Origin: Hyperoplus lanceolatus
Taxonomy: Eukaryota; Chordata; Actinopteri; Uranoscopiformes; Ammodytidae
Assembly (NCBI GenBank): GCA_026929865.2
Contig: CM049416.1
Coordinates: 13,977,501-14,041,500 of the forward strand
DNA length: 64,000 nt
Reading direction: 5' to 3'
Part shown: one piece after another, positions 1 to 57,107 of the stretch
Layout: the number at the start of each line of letters is the position of its first letter
Position numbering within the stretch: the stretch's first letter is position 1
Notes under the pieces: generated by a model
The model's database searches: none
Told to the model about the DNA's origin: nothing
The model's input: the letters and a program-made list of their open reading frames with translations, nothing else
Translations under genes and position numbers: made by a program

Positions 1-3000
1 AATGTGGATTTGGATTGGCTGGCTGCATTGTTTGATGTCGGTTATTGTGATGATAATGGTCATAAAATGGTGTACAAAGAAAAAATGGAAGTATTTTATC
101 TAAATATATCATACAACATGTGGTCATCATCCCATCTCTTTTTGAATGTATAGTCCAATGTATTTTTTCTACTTATTTAGATGTACTGCTATTTGTATTA
201 CCCTAAGAATATGAATACATTTTGTAAGTTGTTTCTTAAGTGCGCTTTTGTACATGGTGGCACCCAAGAAGCTGGTTTCAATTCATCATTAACGTCTATA
301 TAGTTCAGTCTAACCCTCAACAATCCTTGTGCAGTGATTGAATATTTTAGATGGATAATAGTATGATTATCCACTATATGAGTGCATGTGTTTGTATGTA
401 GACTAAATGTTTGCTAGATTTCATACTTCATATCAGTGTATGTAGTTCTTGACCCACTCAATAAATTAGCAGAATTCAACAACAAGAATAAATCCCCAGT
501 ATAGAGGAGAATTCTGATGAATGTAAAGGCTCAAATAGTTTGAGAGGAAGGGGTGAAGTGGACAGAAAGCAAAAGCTGTGGAAGGAGAATGGGATGCACA
601 GATGTGTTGTATTGTATAGTGCAGAGTAAAAACAACAGAGCAACCGGCAATTGAAGGTTGACCTCCTCAACTTTTTAGAATATGAACCCTCACAATTAAT
701 TCTTTCTTTCTCTCTATTTTCTCTCCATCACTCTGTTCTGTTAAGGTTGTAAGGTTGGCAATGGTGCAGAGAGGAAAAGACTAAATAGTACAAGTGTGGT
801 ATTCCATGCAAATAATGCAAATAATACATCTCAAAATATGGTTATAGATGGAATAATGAAATGAGGTGTGACTGTAACGAGGGAATGTCATTTCTGTAGA
901 AGCAATCATGTTCCTTACCAGGGGTTATGTACTGTATTGTGAGTTTGTGTGCATTAACTCATTTGTGCTGGTTGTGCCTACTTGCGTATATCCATGTGTG
1001 TGTGTGTGTGTGTGTGTTGCTGAGCCATGCTCTCTATCCCCAGGTAAGAACCATCGTTTTCATACACTGCGTGGAGCCGTGAAGAGAAATGCGGCTTTCC
1101 TTCGTAAGGCGTGTGCGTCTGCATGGTCCATTACTAGTTATAGATTATTGGAAACCTGATTCCAGACATGCAAGCGGACTGCCTCCTCTCCTTTCCTCTT
1201 CCCCTGCATTGGAGTATGCATATTTTTCTGCCCCCTCCAGAGATTCAAAGCTGATGGGGCAGTGGCTGCCTCTCAACACTTGAAAGTAGTTTATTCTCGT
1301 AATCTTTGTTGCCCCTTTTGTAATCCTTTCATTGAATCACACAGTAATCGTATCTTAATCCCACATTTATCAATACTTGTTGGCAGTTGGGAATTGGATG
1401 TTTGCTACCAATTACCTGCTGCTAGCAAAATAACATGTCTTCAATGCATTAAAACATTGAACGTGTGCATAGTCATGAATAATTGAAAAGGAGAAAACGA
1501 TCAGCACAATGAATAAGGAGACAAGGAGGAGAAACAACTTTTCTGTATTGAGATGCAGCTACTTATTTCTTTTATAGGTTCATAGGAAAGGAAACAGTTC
1601 CCATCTGCCTGACATGTCTGAAAGTTAAAACCAAGAGGACAGTGTCATCACAGAAAACCACTGGAGTGTGGTTTACACACTGTGTACATGACAACTCAAA
1701 ACATGTGTCAAATTTGTGATGCACAGTCCTCTCCTTGTTTCAGATTCCTTTCCCTAAAATCCCTCCGTATTGTTGCTAGCCATGCTACCTCTGACAATAA
1801 AATATAACAGAGAAATACAATATTTTAGATATTAGAATTTTAGCCTTTTTTAGAATTTTCACAAGGCACTTTGAATATTGTTGAGTAGAAGTGTAAGATA
1901 TTGATACTTATTTTCACTGATTAACAGTGTTAACATGGTAAGAAGCTGTGTATAGGTCATTTTAAAATGCCCCCAATTAAATTTGACAACTGCCTAGTGA
2001 GAAAACATTTAAGACTAAAATTCGAAATATTACACTCTGTTAAATAAAGATTGCATGAAAAACCTCACGTTGCGATTGTTTAGACTAGTATTTGACCCAG
2101 GATTTCACGTCATTTTCGGTCCGTTTGGTGCCGGAAATTTGGACTGCTTGAAAATGACTTCTGGAGGTGACTGACTATGGTGGAATTTTCTTTTTTTCTG
2201 TACTATTATTTAATGTTTTAACATATTCACACTTGCCAACATTGGTAAGAATGAATGAATCCCTATTTTCTGTTGAAAAAAAGTTTGACCCTTCCTTCTA
2301 TTTCTCATTCCCTTCCATGCTCCTTATTCCTTCTCTTACTGTTTAATTTCCTTCCTTCTCTCAATGGTCTGGTCTTTGGGGTTTACTCTAACAATAGGTA
2401 TTAAACTAGTTCAGAGCTCCATTGAGGAGAAGGCACCAGGCTGGTTTTATATTTGAAAGGCTTTAGCCTCAGGAGAGAATGGAAGGGCCCTGAGTGCTTT
2501 AAACTAAGTAGCATAGCAGAGGCCTTAATGTTCACAGAGACCGTCCCTGATCTATACAACATAGAATTCATCCATTAACATCCACTGTAGCTTACTTTGA
2601 TGTTTTATTTTAACTAAGTGCTAACAAACCAGCTCAGGATTTAGAAAAAAATATGTTTAACCAAGAGTACTGCAAAACTTATTCACTAATTTATATCAAA
2701 TCAATTGCAAAAAAAATATTTTCTGGTTTTATGTTATCACTCAGGATCTGTATTGAGAGATGGCTTTGTGTCTGCAGCCTACTTTATCTCGGGATGATCC
2801 ACTGCATGATGAGAGAGAGCAAGCAAGCATGTTTGCTTGCGTGCTTGCTTTCTTTTGTTTGCTTTACTTGATTGGCTATTTGGCACAGCTTTATTTACTT
2901 ATCTTTATTCAAAGTATACTGTAGCTTGTACACAAGCTAGACATTTGCCACGATTTGTACATTTTTTAATGGAACCTGAGGTAGATTTCCCATTTGCAAA

Positions 3001-4240
3001 CCTGCATGGAACACTATTGAAAATGTCAGTAGGAATGTAGAGGGGGACAAAGTCAGGGCTGTAAAATGTGTTTGACAAGCAATTTTTCAACAAAGAGTAG
3101 ATGTATACTGCATTAATGGAGCTCATATGAAAAATCGCAATTGAATGAAAAGCTTCGTATTTCTAATATCACTTTTGAGGAATATATTTAAATCTTAATA
3201 GTATGTTACTAAGGATTTTAAAACAAAAGTCTTAGAGCTAAGCGGAATGTTGCGAGCTGGATATCTTACTGTAACACAAGATGGATTGAGATTCATATGC
3301 AGTATCTGATTCTGGTACCCCGAGGGTTTTACAATAAGTGTTTGAGGTGACAGTGAAGTGAGCGCAGCACATTCCCGAAGGCAGGCAAAGACTGACAGAA
3401 GCAATAAAAAGCTGTGTATCATTTTACATCAGTCTGTCAACCAACCAACCATACCCACATATATCCCTTTTTTTTTCCCTCCATCCATACCTCCTTCAGT
3501 GCTTTTATTACTATACCCTCGACCCCACTCTGTTTTTTTTGTATATTCCCCCTCCTTTTTACTTTCCTACACTTCTCCATCCTGCCAATTCATATTACTC
3601 CTGTCCTTCCTCTACAGCAGTCTCTTCCTGGTATTCATCTTCCACCGTTACATATCATTACACTTGTCTTTAGAATAGGACAAAGTGACACATTTGCTGT
3701 CTCTATTGGGCTTATTGAGCTCTCTTACCTGTTTACTCATCTGCACAAAAACCTTTGGAGCAGGGAGTACATTTTCAGATGTCAAGTTTTAATTTGAAGG
3801 TACTTTTGTAAATCCTTGGCTGCATAAGGATCGAACATACAGTATACCGCTATGTTGTGTATGCTTTGCAGACCAAAGACCCACAACCTTCAGCATGTCT
3901 TTTCTCTCAAATCAGTGAGCTAATAGACTACAAAGGGGTTTTGATACGTTTTAATTCAGTGTAGCAATCCCTTGGTTTAGAAGTGGAAATCTATCCTATC
4001 ATATCTGTTATATTACTGTATGATCGAAGAGAAATCAGATTTTTATTTTCTGACTCAGGGTCCAGTACAGCTCCTCAGTACTTACCCATGGAAAACTGGG
4101 TACACTTTGTAGCTTTAAAGTGTGTGTGTAGACGTGCGTCTGTTGTCAGTGAGGACGTGCAAACCATTTTCTTGTTTCCTGGTTATTCATCTTTCTCTTG
4201 CCTTCTTCTTCTGTGCCTCTTGCTCCTCTCTGTCTCTCAG
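1..4240 (+). other. cacna1c: Intron of cacna1c (open at left edge)
   Basis: No exon recognised; I looked for the exons coding IS6 and the beta-subunit-binding (AID) region and for an optional I-II linker exon and found none. It holds a short TG repeat near 995-1018, an imperfect hairpin of GCAAGCA-type arms near 2820-2850 and pyrimidine-rich tracts near 3470-3620. The last 40 bases are a strong pyrimidine tract ending in CAG. Confidence 0.8.
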
Positions 4241-47409
<43,169 letters not shown>

Positions 47410-50400
47410 GAGTCGGGCCAAGACAGTTTCAAATGACTGACTGGCCCCTCTGACATCATCAGAGACTGTCGGCCTGTCAGTGCTGGGTAACAGCGCCGCA
47501 GCTGGCTCTGTCTGTCTCCGCTCCTCACACAAACACACACACACACACACAGACACTGTTTGCCTCTCTGCCAGACGTAACCGCTCTGGACAATGGCGTC
47601 CAGTGACGCAACCTTCAAACACCTGGTTATGACTTTGTTGGTTATTATGAGTTTGTATGTGTGTGTGAATGTTTGTAGTAAAGTATTTCACTGTACTCTA
47701 TACTATCTGAGTGTATGCTTGTGTGTGACCTATGATTTTCTCTATTTGTAGGTGTATGTGTGAGTGAGTGTGTTCTCCACACGTGTCTGAGTGTGTCTCT
47801 GAAGTGCCTCACAGTTTCATCATGTCCTCAAAGTGTGAAGAGCTAAATAAGCGGATGAAGGAAAGGCAGAAAATAATCAACAGAAGCAAGAAGTCCTTTT
47901 ATGGATTTCCTGCAGTTGGCCTAATGTTTGTTTTAATTTTTTTCCCATTTTTTAGTTGTGTTATTGTTGTTTGTCTGGCCGCCATAAAACCAGGTAGGGG
48001 ACAGCAGAGCAGATTATGGGGGTGGGAGGCGGGGGTCAGTTAAGGATTCCAATCTGACCACATCTACTTCAGGTCAAAGGTCAGCACCTACTTCTTGGTT
48101 CATTGATGATGAAGCGCTGTTTAAAAATCTCTTCCTCTTCCAAAGCTAAGGAGCCTTGGAGCACAGCCCTGCCAACAAGGGGGTAGGATTAAGGTGACAC
48201 GCCACCCCCAGACAAGGGGTAGGGAAGGATTTGAGAGATGGACCAACAGAGCTGCTGTAGTTGGCCACAGGCAGAGAGAGACACTCTCTGGCCAACAGGA
48301 AGCTAGCCTGCTCTTTTATCTTCTGGTCAAGAAGACGTCAGCGAGAGACAAACTCACCTCGTCCGTCACCTTGATCTGGCTTTGCCTGCTCCATGGCTTT
48401 TCCTTGTTTAGCCACACCCACTTCCTTCCCCAAACAGGAAATGGGAGGAACATTTGGTGGTTTAGCAGAGACAACAAAGCCCCTTTTTCTGCCTCATGCC
48501 TAGCTGATCCTCACGTCTCCCTCTCTCCTTCCTCCCTCCTTCTTTGGTAATTCCAACATCCGTCAACCTGCATCACTGGGTTTTTGCTTTTCAGCCCTAA
48601 GGAGGTGAATGATGTGAAAAGAGCATGGGAGGTAGAAGAGAGAATGGGAGTGACAGATTGAAAAGAAAACAGACTCTGGGCTGGGATCTACAGAGGATCT
48701 GTCCGTCAATCATCTTCACTTCCTACTCCAAGACCCTCCTCTTCCTCTCAGCGTGGAATCCTATTGGATTTGCTACCACACACACTCTACAGACCACGCC
48801 CACTATGTATTTAAAGGTTGAATATTGTGCAAAACTGGCTAGCCATGACTATTTTGTTTTATATTCATGATGTTATTGGTTTAATTTATCCTTGATTTGT
48901 TTGCACAAACGGGGTGCCGGTCTTATAAATGTATTTTTTCTCGGTTTATTTTAGGAGAATTTTAAGAGGTTTTAAGTAACGAAGCAGGGCGTAGTGTTTG
49001 TGTGCGAGTGTATAACTATATTTGTGTGTGCGGGTGTGTGTCTGCGTTTAGGTACAGGATGTGTGTACGAATGTGTGAGATAGTGTGTATCTAAAAGGGG
49101 GGTCTTTCTCTCTATAAGTATGCACCTTTTACAGATTGTATCTATTTATTTATTTATTTATTTTTCCCAGAAGAGAAAAAAACATGTATATGTGTGTGCG
49201 TGTGTGCCTGTGTTCGAGTGGTTACTTATGTATTCTAAAATGCTGATTTTAAGCCTAGACAGTAAATTAAGGTAGCATTACAAGTATGGTATTGTGTGTG
49301 CGTGCAAGGGTATGTGTGTGATAATGGGCCACCTAACACAGGGTTACCATGGACAGGCATGCTTCCAAAGCTTTGTGATTTATTTAGCACGGTTTTTACT
49401 TTTTAGCCAAGCTGCAGAGTCAGAAGCCCACCTATTTTTGAAAATTAGTAATTGAATAATTATTATTTATTTTTGTTTTTAGAGGCAGGCTGGGCATTGG
49501 TCTTCGGGGAGGTCAGAGTGGCGGTTCAGTTTACATTGGTGGTGAGTTTCGGTGCTGCATCTTGGCCAAAAGGTAAAACGCCTTTTGGCAATTGCTGCTT
49601 TTCTTCTTTATGGTGGATGGTTTCTCTGAATGGTAGAAGCACCAAATTTGTACTGCCACAGTGACGCCTTGTGAATGAACTTGGGGATGGCGCCCTGATC
49701 GCTAGGCTGTAACACACCGTAATCACGTGATTTTATCATTTAGTCATAGTTTAATCTCCAAATGAACTATTAGGGCTGGTGTACAGATGCTGCAAGACTT
49801 CTGAATCATATCTCTTTGTCTGAGGTCTGCTCATATCACTAATTATGATTTTTTTTTGTCATTGTTAGAAATAAAACAGTTCCCTGTCTGTCATATGATT
49901 TACTGATATTGTATCTCCACACAAAAAACATTCCTAATGTCAATGTCAGTATTAAATCCTTGGTACCGATTTTCAAATCTATTAAACAACTTTATAGTAA
50001 GTAAAGCTGAAATAATTAAATTCAGCTATCCACAATCCAAATGCAAACTGCAAACATCTCATCAGATCAGTGCCCACATGAAAATACATCTCAGTGGATC
50101 AGCAGAAAACTATTTGGCTTTAAAATCAGTTTAATGTTAGGGTAAGAGCTTTAAAACGTTACTTTGAAATGTCTTCTTTTTTTAGCTGAAGACAAAATCC
50201 AAATATTTAGCTATTGCATTTGTTAAATTCAGGAAGAAGACGCTTTAAAAAAATAAATATAATAAATGTTCTCTAATCACTTTTAAAAGGCATTGCATTC
50301 CCACCCAGAGACACACATCACATATATACTTATAGCCATTAGTTTTCACTTAAGTTTATCATTGAGGACTAACCACTGAACTGTCCTTCCTACATGTTAA

Positions 50401-52834
50401 GTGAGCAGGCTTTTGACAGGGAAGTGTATACATAAACTCACTGCCATACACTGCATCCTGTGCCAGTTACAGATTTCTGACATTATTATGCAAACTAAAT
50501 GTGAATGTTGTTTGTAAGTGACACTGCAATTTGTGGTTTTGTCAGTACAGTCATACTCCAACCTCTGAAGAAGTCTGTTTGGTCGACGTTTTTTCACTTA
50601 TTCAGTATCCTTTGTCTTCATAACAAAACTTCAGTACTTCTGTCTTTCATCCAATTATTCCAAAGCCACCTTATTTAAAGTAGTTATTCAGTGAGATAAC
50701 TTGGTACCATGGCTAACACGCTGATTTGCTGTTGGTGGTTCAGTTTTGGCATAGGCTGTTTTTTGTCTTTCTTTTTATCAAACTGTGAGCCTAACGGGTT
50801 AGGGGTGCTACAGAGAAGCAAACGAGAAGCTAGTGGGTGTCTGCTTTCTACCAACAATTGTATTAGTATAGCAACAGCTATAAATGTCACTCTCTCAAGG
50901 CTGTTTCGATAAGAAACCATTCTTTAATGAATCTCAGACTTGACCAAGTTACAATTAGGAAGGGAAGGATGTAAAAAAATGTTTTTCTATCATCATGATC
51001 ATAGCCTTAGGAGGAATAATGAATCATAAATATTCATTATTCACCTGTAGCTTTGGGGATAAAGAGCATTGATAACATGTACTCCAATACATTCTGTTCA
51101 AATCCATAATTTTTTTTTTCAAAATAATTACATGCTAAAGACTGATACTCGTAACTTATCCGACTCCTGCATAAAGGAAGTGCCATACTAGACTTTGGTG
51201 TTTGTTTAAAGGCCCTTTTATTTCAAATGCAGTGGAGAGATATTCAGAGGCTTATGGTGACCCCGTGTGAAGTGGAGCAGCATTGCGGTTTTTATGTTAT
51301 ATATAAGTGTTGCAGTATGAGTGGGTGTAACCCTGCATCCCACAAGATATGCAAAAACAATGCAATAACTATGACTGTATACAAGGTTCCCGAAGTAAAT
51401 ATACTTGCAAAAGTAAAAAAAAATAATAATAATATGAGAATAGAAGAAAAAAACGATATCATGATAATGTGTTTGTTTCTGTTTGTTATATTTTTAAGTA
51501 AACTCAGTGGTTTTCATGCCATAAACCTACCATACTTGAAATCAGGTACATTGTAGTGCAGTATAGTTTAGGTGTATTTATTTATCTTTCTCGTACCAGG
51601 GTGTTGGATCTGCATATACAGTCAGTGTATTGAGAGAGACATGGCTTTGGTGTTTTTGCTTGTGGTTTTAAAATCCAGCCAGTGTAGGCCTACAATGAAA
51701 AGCTTATCCTTTATTTTGATGTTTCAGCAGTAACTTTTACCTCCCTGACTCAATTTGTTTTTGACTGTATCCCTATTGTTTATTTCCAGATTGAGCTACG
51801 TGGGTGTACCATCAGTATTGCATGAGGTTCACATATTGACGTTGAGCGTGGCAGGTTTTGAATTTGTTTTCTTTTTATCAGGTAAAGTATCATATCACAT
51901 TATGAAACAGAGTAGCTATTTCTATTTAGTGTACATATGACTTAAGATCTGACTTTGGACAGCAGTGAAGGGGTATTTTGAAGAGGATTTTGCATATCTT
52001 GTGTCTTATGGGCTCTTTGTTTTCGGATTCTTAACCCTGAAAAGGACCGATGCTGGTGTTTATATGATTGTTGAACATTTTGAGAAAAAGCAAAGTACAG
52101 TGTTTTTACTCCCCCAATTTAGACAGGTTTCACTACTTCTTTGCTTATGTGTTGCTATCGTCTCTGTCTTCAACTTTAATCTTATACACGTCTGACATGT
52201 GCAAGATGGATCAATGGGAATCATTTTTACGAAATGGACCAAATATCCTATTATAAGTAGTTTTCTTATCAAAGTTTTGGTGAATTGAAATCTAGGCAGG
52301 AATTACATAGCACATGCTCACTTTATAATTACTTGCTAAATTCAAGCACAAAGTGAACAATAAACATCAACTTAAAGGTCTTCAAGTGTGTCCCAATTCC
52401 GCACCACATACTAATTCTGATAGGCTGCAGCTATATCTGCTTCCTCCCTAGATCACAACCTGCAGCTAGTTAAACTAGAGTAGGGTGCCCTTCAAGTTCA
52501 AACCATTTACCACCTTTGATGCTAAATTAAAACAAGAATTAACTCCTGGTTGCTGATAGACAAATAGCAATCATATTGCTGGTTGATGACAGTGGTCTGC
52601 ATAAGAATGTTTTGATATAAAGAAAGGTTTTAATTCATCGTGTTTGGTCTAAATTATACGTCCAAGTAGTGTTTTATGTGCATGGGTTTCTCTCTCTAGG
52701 GTTATAAAGTATTGGTCCTACGTGAATGATCTTTTGTCTCACTACTAGCAAATGATTGTATATTTTTATATACCATATACAATTCTATAGCAAGATATAT
52801 ATAAATATATAATATTTAATCACCAGTATGTTAG

Positions 52835-52895
52835 ATTAAGATTAATTGCACAAATGAAGTTCCTTACGGATAAATAAAGTTCATTGAATTGAATA
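52835..52895 (+). repeat. L2/SINE-type 3' tail remnant
   Basis: AAGTTCCTTACGGATAAATAAAG followed by TTCATTGAATTGAAT-type short repeats, like the 3' ends of fish LINE2-related elements as I remember them. Only the tail is recognisable. Confidence 0.4.
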
Positions 52896-55800
52896 TTGAA
52901 ATAATGGTTATGACATTGTGTTATATAGGTCTACTGAAAGGGTAAGTATGAATTTATTGAACTAAAGTCCCACTTAATTGACTGCATTTTTCACCCAAAG
53001 GAACCAGCAGAGAAAACCTTGTATGTTTAAGCTTAACCCAACAGACTGTGATGATTCCCAAACGTTGTGGCTTGTCAGTCCATATATACTGTATACGGCA
53101 ACATTTAAATCTGATTACCTGCAGAACACAAATATCAGAAAGGTTATTTACCAATCTTAACTACAGTTAAGGCCACTGGAAATCTTTCCATCACCAGGTG
53201 CTTTTTGTCACTAGGGGGTGTGAAAATGATACTGTCATCTACTTCGAGCAACACAGAGATCTGAAATCGAACATGCTTTGCTTTGCTGATGTGTGTCTGT
53301 TTCTGAAGTGCGCTGAAAGACATTAACCTACCAGCAACCTGTCGGCAAGTTTCAAAAGCTGGAGATTTTCCTACTGTAGCACCGAGAGACTGTTCTCTCT
53401 TTCGCTATCAGCGATACACACATTCACGCTGTACAATATTCCAAATGCATTATTGAAGCTATTTTAGACATCTAACCAAAACTTAACCTGTCAAAGACTA
53501 GATCTCTCTATGCTTTGAGCAATGAAAATCATGTAGCTTCTATTTTCTTCCAAGAAATAACTACATCTGGGTCTGAGAAACTCATTGAATGCAGGCAAGG
53601 GAATTGTGAAAGAACATTTGAGAAGAGTTTCTTTGTGGCTGAAAAAATACTGAATATATGTTCTGAATCTCAACAGTTTAGTCTAGTAGTTTGTGTTTGT
53701 GTGGAAGAGCTGCTATACATGTACATGAATACACTTCAACTTGCTCAGTATTAAAAAAAGATGTCACTCAACATGCTTTAACTAAATAATATTTTACACA
53801 TATATACAATTTAAAAGGTATTAGAGCTGTGTATTTATCCTAAACTACACGTGTGTGTCACTTAACAATTTATCAGAGGGAACGAGGCTGGAAAGCAGGA
53901 GCTGTGTTATTTTTCCGGTCTTGGTCACTCCCATTTCCTTCACGTTGAGCTGCTGTCGTTGCAACAGATGTACATTATATTTTCTTGTAAGCAGAAGTGT
54001 TGGTTGATCATTGTTTGATCCTGACAAAAAAAATATTTTAAGAGGACTATTTTGAATATAGATTTTATTTTCCTTTTTTCCTATAGGTAAAAATCAGCAC
54101 AGCCTGTTGTTTTAGGTCTAATTTACTGAAATCTAATCAAAATATGAATTCCCCTTTTTTGGAGAGTTTTGTCTCTTTTTTGATCTGCTGTAAAGCTGTT
54201 ATTTGGATGTTAATGCTGATGAACACTTTGGAAATGGAACCGAGAATGAAATATGAAATACAAGTTTAGATTGTAAGTGTCTAATATTTTAGATATCATA
54301 TATAGAGAACTCTATCTAAATCATAAGATATTGAATGCTGTTTGGAGCTGGTCTTTGCAGTGGAGCAAGTTAAATCTTGTTCTTGGAGATGGGGTCAGGA
54401 CAAATGTTATTGGTTTTACCTTTAGCTGAATGTTTCAATGATTAGGTTTTACAGATCACTATTGATATATTTCCTTTGTGTGTTAGATGCCAGTGCAAAC
54501 ACAGGATTTTAAGGAGAAACAAAGACAAGCAGTGGGATAACATTAATCTAATTACAAGATTATTATGACAGTTGTCATTAAATAATTCTGACACTTAATA
54601 GATACACCTTATGGATTTATTGTGATTCTTGATTAATTATCAATACATGATCATCAGGCTTTTGTTTATTGGACTTTTTTTGTTTGAAAAATCACATTGT
54701 AGGAGCACATTCAATTTACAGCCTACCAAAGTGTAAAATGGGAAGTTTGAGTTATTCCAGGGTAACAAAGTTTAAATAAAAACATTATCAGTATTGAATA
54801 GATTCATAAAAAATCCTCTGCATACTGTGCTGCACTGGCTCATAGTGACATAGACGCATGTAAAGTCTTTACCGATCGGTCTCGGGAAATTTCGATAGAA
54901 ATGTTGTGAGAAACAAATAAAAGATAATTTATTTAAAATCTTCTTCCTTTCCCCCCCTTAAAAAATAACCAAATAGAAGATATTTTGCTTGCCCAAAATA
55001 TGTATTTAAAAAAGACGTGTTGGATAGTTAGATCTAAATCACACATTGTGTAGCAGCACATAATAACCTATGAAGGAGACCCCTGTTTGCACATATGAGA
55101 ATATCACAAGTCTGATCCAGAGGCATGTGACAGCAGCTTAGGTACTTTCAGCGGCTGTGGTGTTGAAATAGCTCATCCTCAGTAGAACCCTGAATGTCTG
55201 CCTCCCTGCGTATGCTACTTCTCTCTATATTCACACATAAGAGCTCAACATTGCACCATGAATGATAATGACAATTTCATCCCTTGAATGTAGGACTGGG
55301 TGGACGTGTGAATCTGAAAAGGTTATGTTTAGTATTTGAAAGTTAGATTTAAGCCATTAGATTATGTTTGGATAGTTTTCCTCTTTTTTTAGCAGCCCTT
55401 ATTGGAAGAAAATGCTGAAGTTGTTTTGCCAGTTATCTCAGTTTTGAGCACCACAGACATACAAGATCTGATTTCCACTCTTCTGTTGATGCCCTGATGG
55501 ATTTACAGACCTCGATTTCCAAGTGGTTTGGTTTAAGCCGCATATGACCTCAAAGTGTGAGAAACAGACAGGTCTTGTATGTCTTGTTTGTTTAAATGCA
55601 GCTTTAATGAATGACTTGGCCCATCTGAGAAAATCGGCAGCGTCATGTCCATTATCAGTCTTTTCTTCCGTGAGTTGTTTCTTGCTGGTGTGAAAAATGC
55701 CTCTTTAACAAACAGCATGCAGACGTTACCTTATTATTTTTTAAATCCAGGCCTTTTGCCAGCCTGGCGATTCAATGGCAGGGGATCCATAGCGCCATAT

Positions 55801-56746
55801 GGTAGTGTTTAAAGAAAGCTTCTCTGTTCCTTATTTACTGAGTAAATGCCAGGGCTGCGTGGCCCTCTTCTCCACTGGTCAGTAGTGTCTTATAATCTTG
55901 TTCGTAGTCTTAGTTCACTACTCATGCAAAGTGTTTAGGGGCCTTTGGCTGGACCGAGCTGTTTGTTTCTCTTCTTTTCTGTCAGAGATGAGTCTTGTTA
56001 ATATTCCTCGAGTGTACTTTGTACGGAGAGAAGTGTTCACACAGAGACCTATGTCTTGTAATATTAGTAGTGAGGCTACTGTTAAAAGTAGTATTTAATA
56101 ACAGCACTATTTATGGTCAAAAAATGACCTAGTTTGTAATTGTACTTGCAGTAGCTCTGGAGGCAGTGGTCATTTTCTAACTGAGTTCCTTAACATAAGC
56201 CACTCCCACTCCACTGTGAGGGATTTTATTGAGGTCCTGAGGTTGCTAAGTGACACTGGCCCAACATCATTTGGTTTCCTCTGTCACCATCTGTCTCCTT
56301 GGTAATGACTGCATTGTCTCATCGTTGATACACCTCTTTTATTTTATTTTTCCTCTGCTTCTTGTTCTTTTTCCTAGAGGAGAGTTCTGTCTTTTTTGTT
56401 TTGGTTCATTCATTTCATTTTAGATTTTAGAAAGGGAAAGAATAAAAATCAAATAAACTAATTCAATCACTTTTTCTACTCCTATTTTCAATAAAAAGTT
56501 AAATGAAAAAAACAAACAAAAAGTTGATTTGTAAATAAGTAATGTACAGTTTGTATCTGTAACTTGTCAGTCTGTCATTGGTGACAGAGTCTGTCTTGCT
56601 TATAACGCACGCTACCAGTAAATAAAAAAGGAAAACGTATATTTAGACTGTATGGTCCCTTGAAAGCAAGTTTTAAATTAATATCTGATGTATATTCCTG
56701 TAACATTGCATTTTTATCTGAGGAATGATGTTATTAAAAAACTGCA

Positions 56747-56752
56747 AATAAA
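56747..56752 (+). promoter_or_regulatory. Candidate distal poly(A) signal of cacna1c
   Basis: AATAAA, followed 20-50 bases later by a GU/U-rich stretch (gtgtgtttttcatttccc), the expected arrangement for cleavage near 56770. It is the last such motif before the opposing gene. Confidence 0.5.
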
Positions 56753-56861
56753 TTGCATTTCCTACAGGTGTGTTTTTCATTTCCCTTTTATGTTTGCCTT
56801 TCAGGTCTTACAGTTAAGTTAAGAGTTATTTACACCAGCCTTTAAAAAAATATCAATTGGC

Positions 56862-56867
56862 TTTATT
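56862..56867 (-). promoter_or_regulatory. Candidate poly(A) signal of the zinc-finger gene
   Basis: AATAAA on the minus strand, about 240 bases after the TGA at 57108. The predicted 3' end lies within roughly 100 bases of that of cacna1c on the other strand. Confidence 0.5.
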
Positions 56868-57107
56868 ATTAGTGTACTACTATTCCAACATAGATCCTGG
56901 ATGCTAGGATTTGGCAGTTCAATTCAAACTCCCTAACACATAATTGTGGTACTAAAGGCTTCTTCTGTCTGCTGCTCCACATGTGAGTCATACCACAAAC
57001 GTATCAGGGTCTACAGGTGATACAACTTTGTTTTTTTACACAACTAGAAAAAACTTGACAGCATTATTCTTTTTACAACATTCTGATTTCTATCTAACAA
57101 TGAAAAA

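Larger units (their letters stand above)
47410..56770 (+). other. cacna1c: Probable long 3' UTR of cacna1c (coding-free)
   Basis: 9.4 kb without a credible coding exon on either strand. AATAAA motifs occur near 49870, 50253, 52865, 54774, 54916, 56440, 56490, 56620 and 56747, so several mRNA ends are possible. Long 3' UTRs are usual for this gene. A (TTTA)n run at about 49145-49164 and an L2-like 3' tail near 52835-52895 are the only repeats seen. Where transcription really ends cannot be told from sequence alone. Confidence 0.55.

Noticed and set aside
47768..48043. 91-codon frame with charged start and a hydrophobic segment after the cacna1c stop
   Set aside because: No recognisable homologue, lies in the presumed 3' UTR, and composition is like the neighbouring non-coding sequence. 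Conservation in other fish would reopen it.
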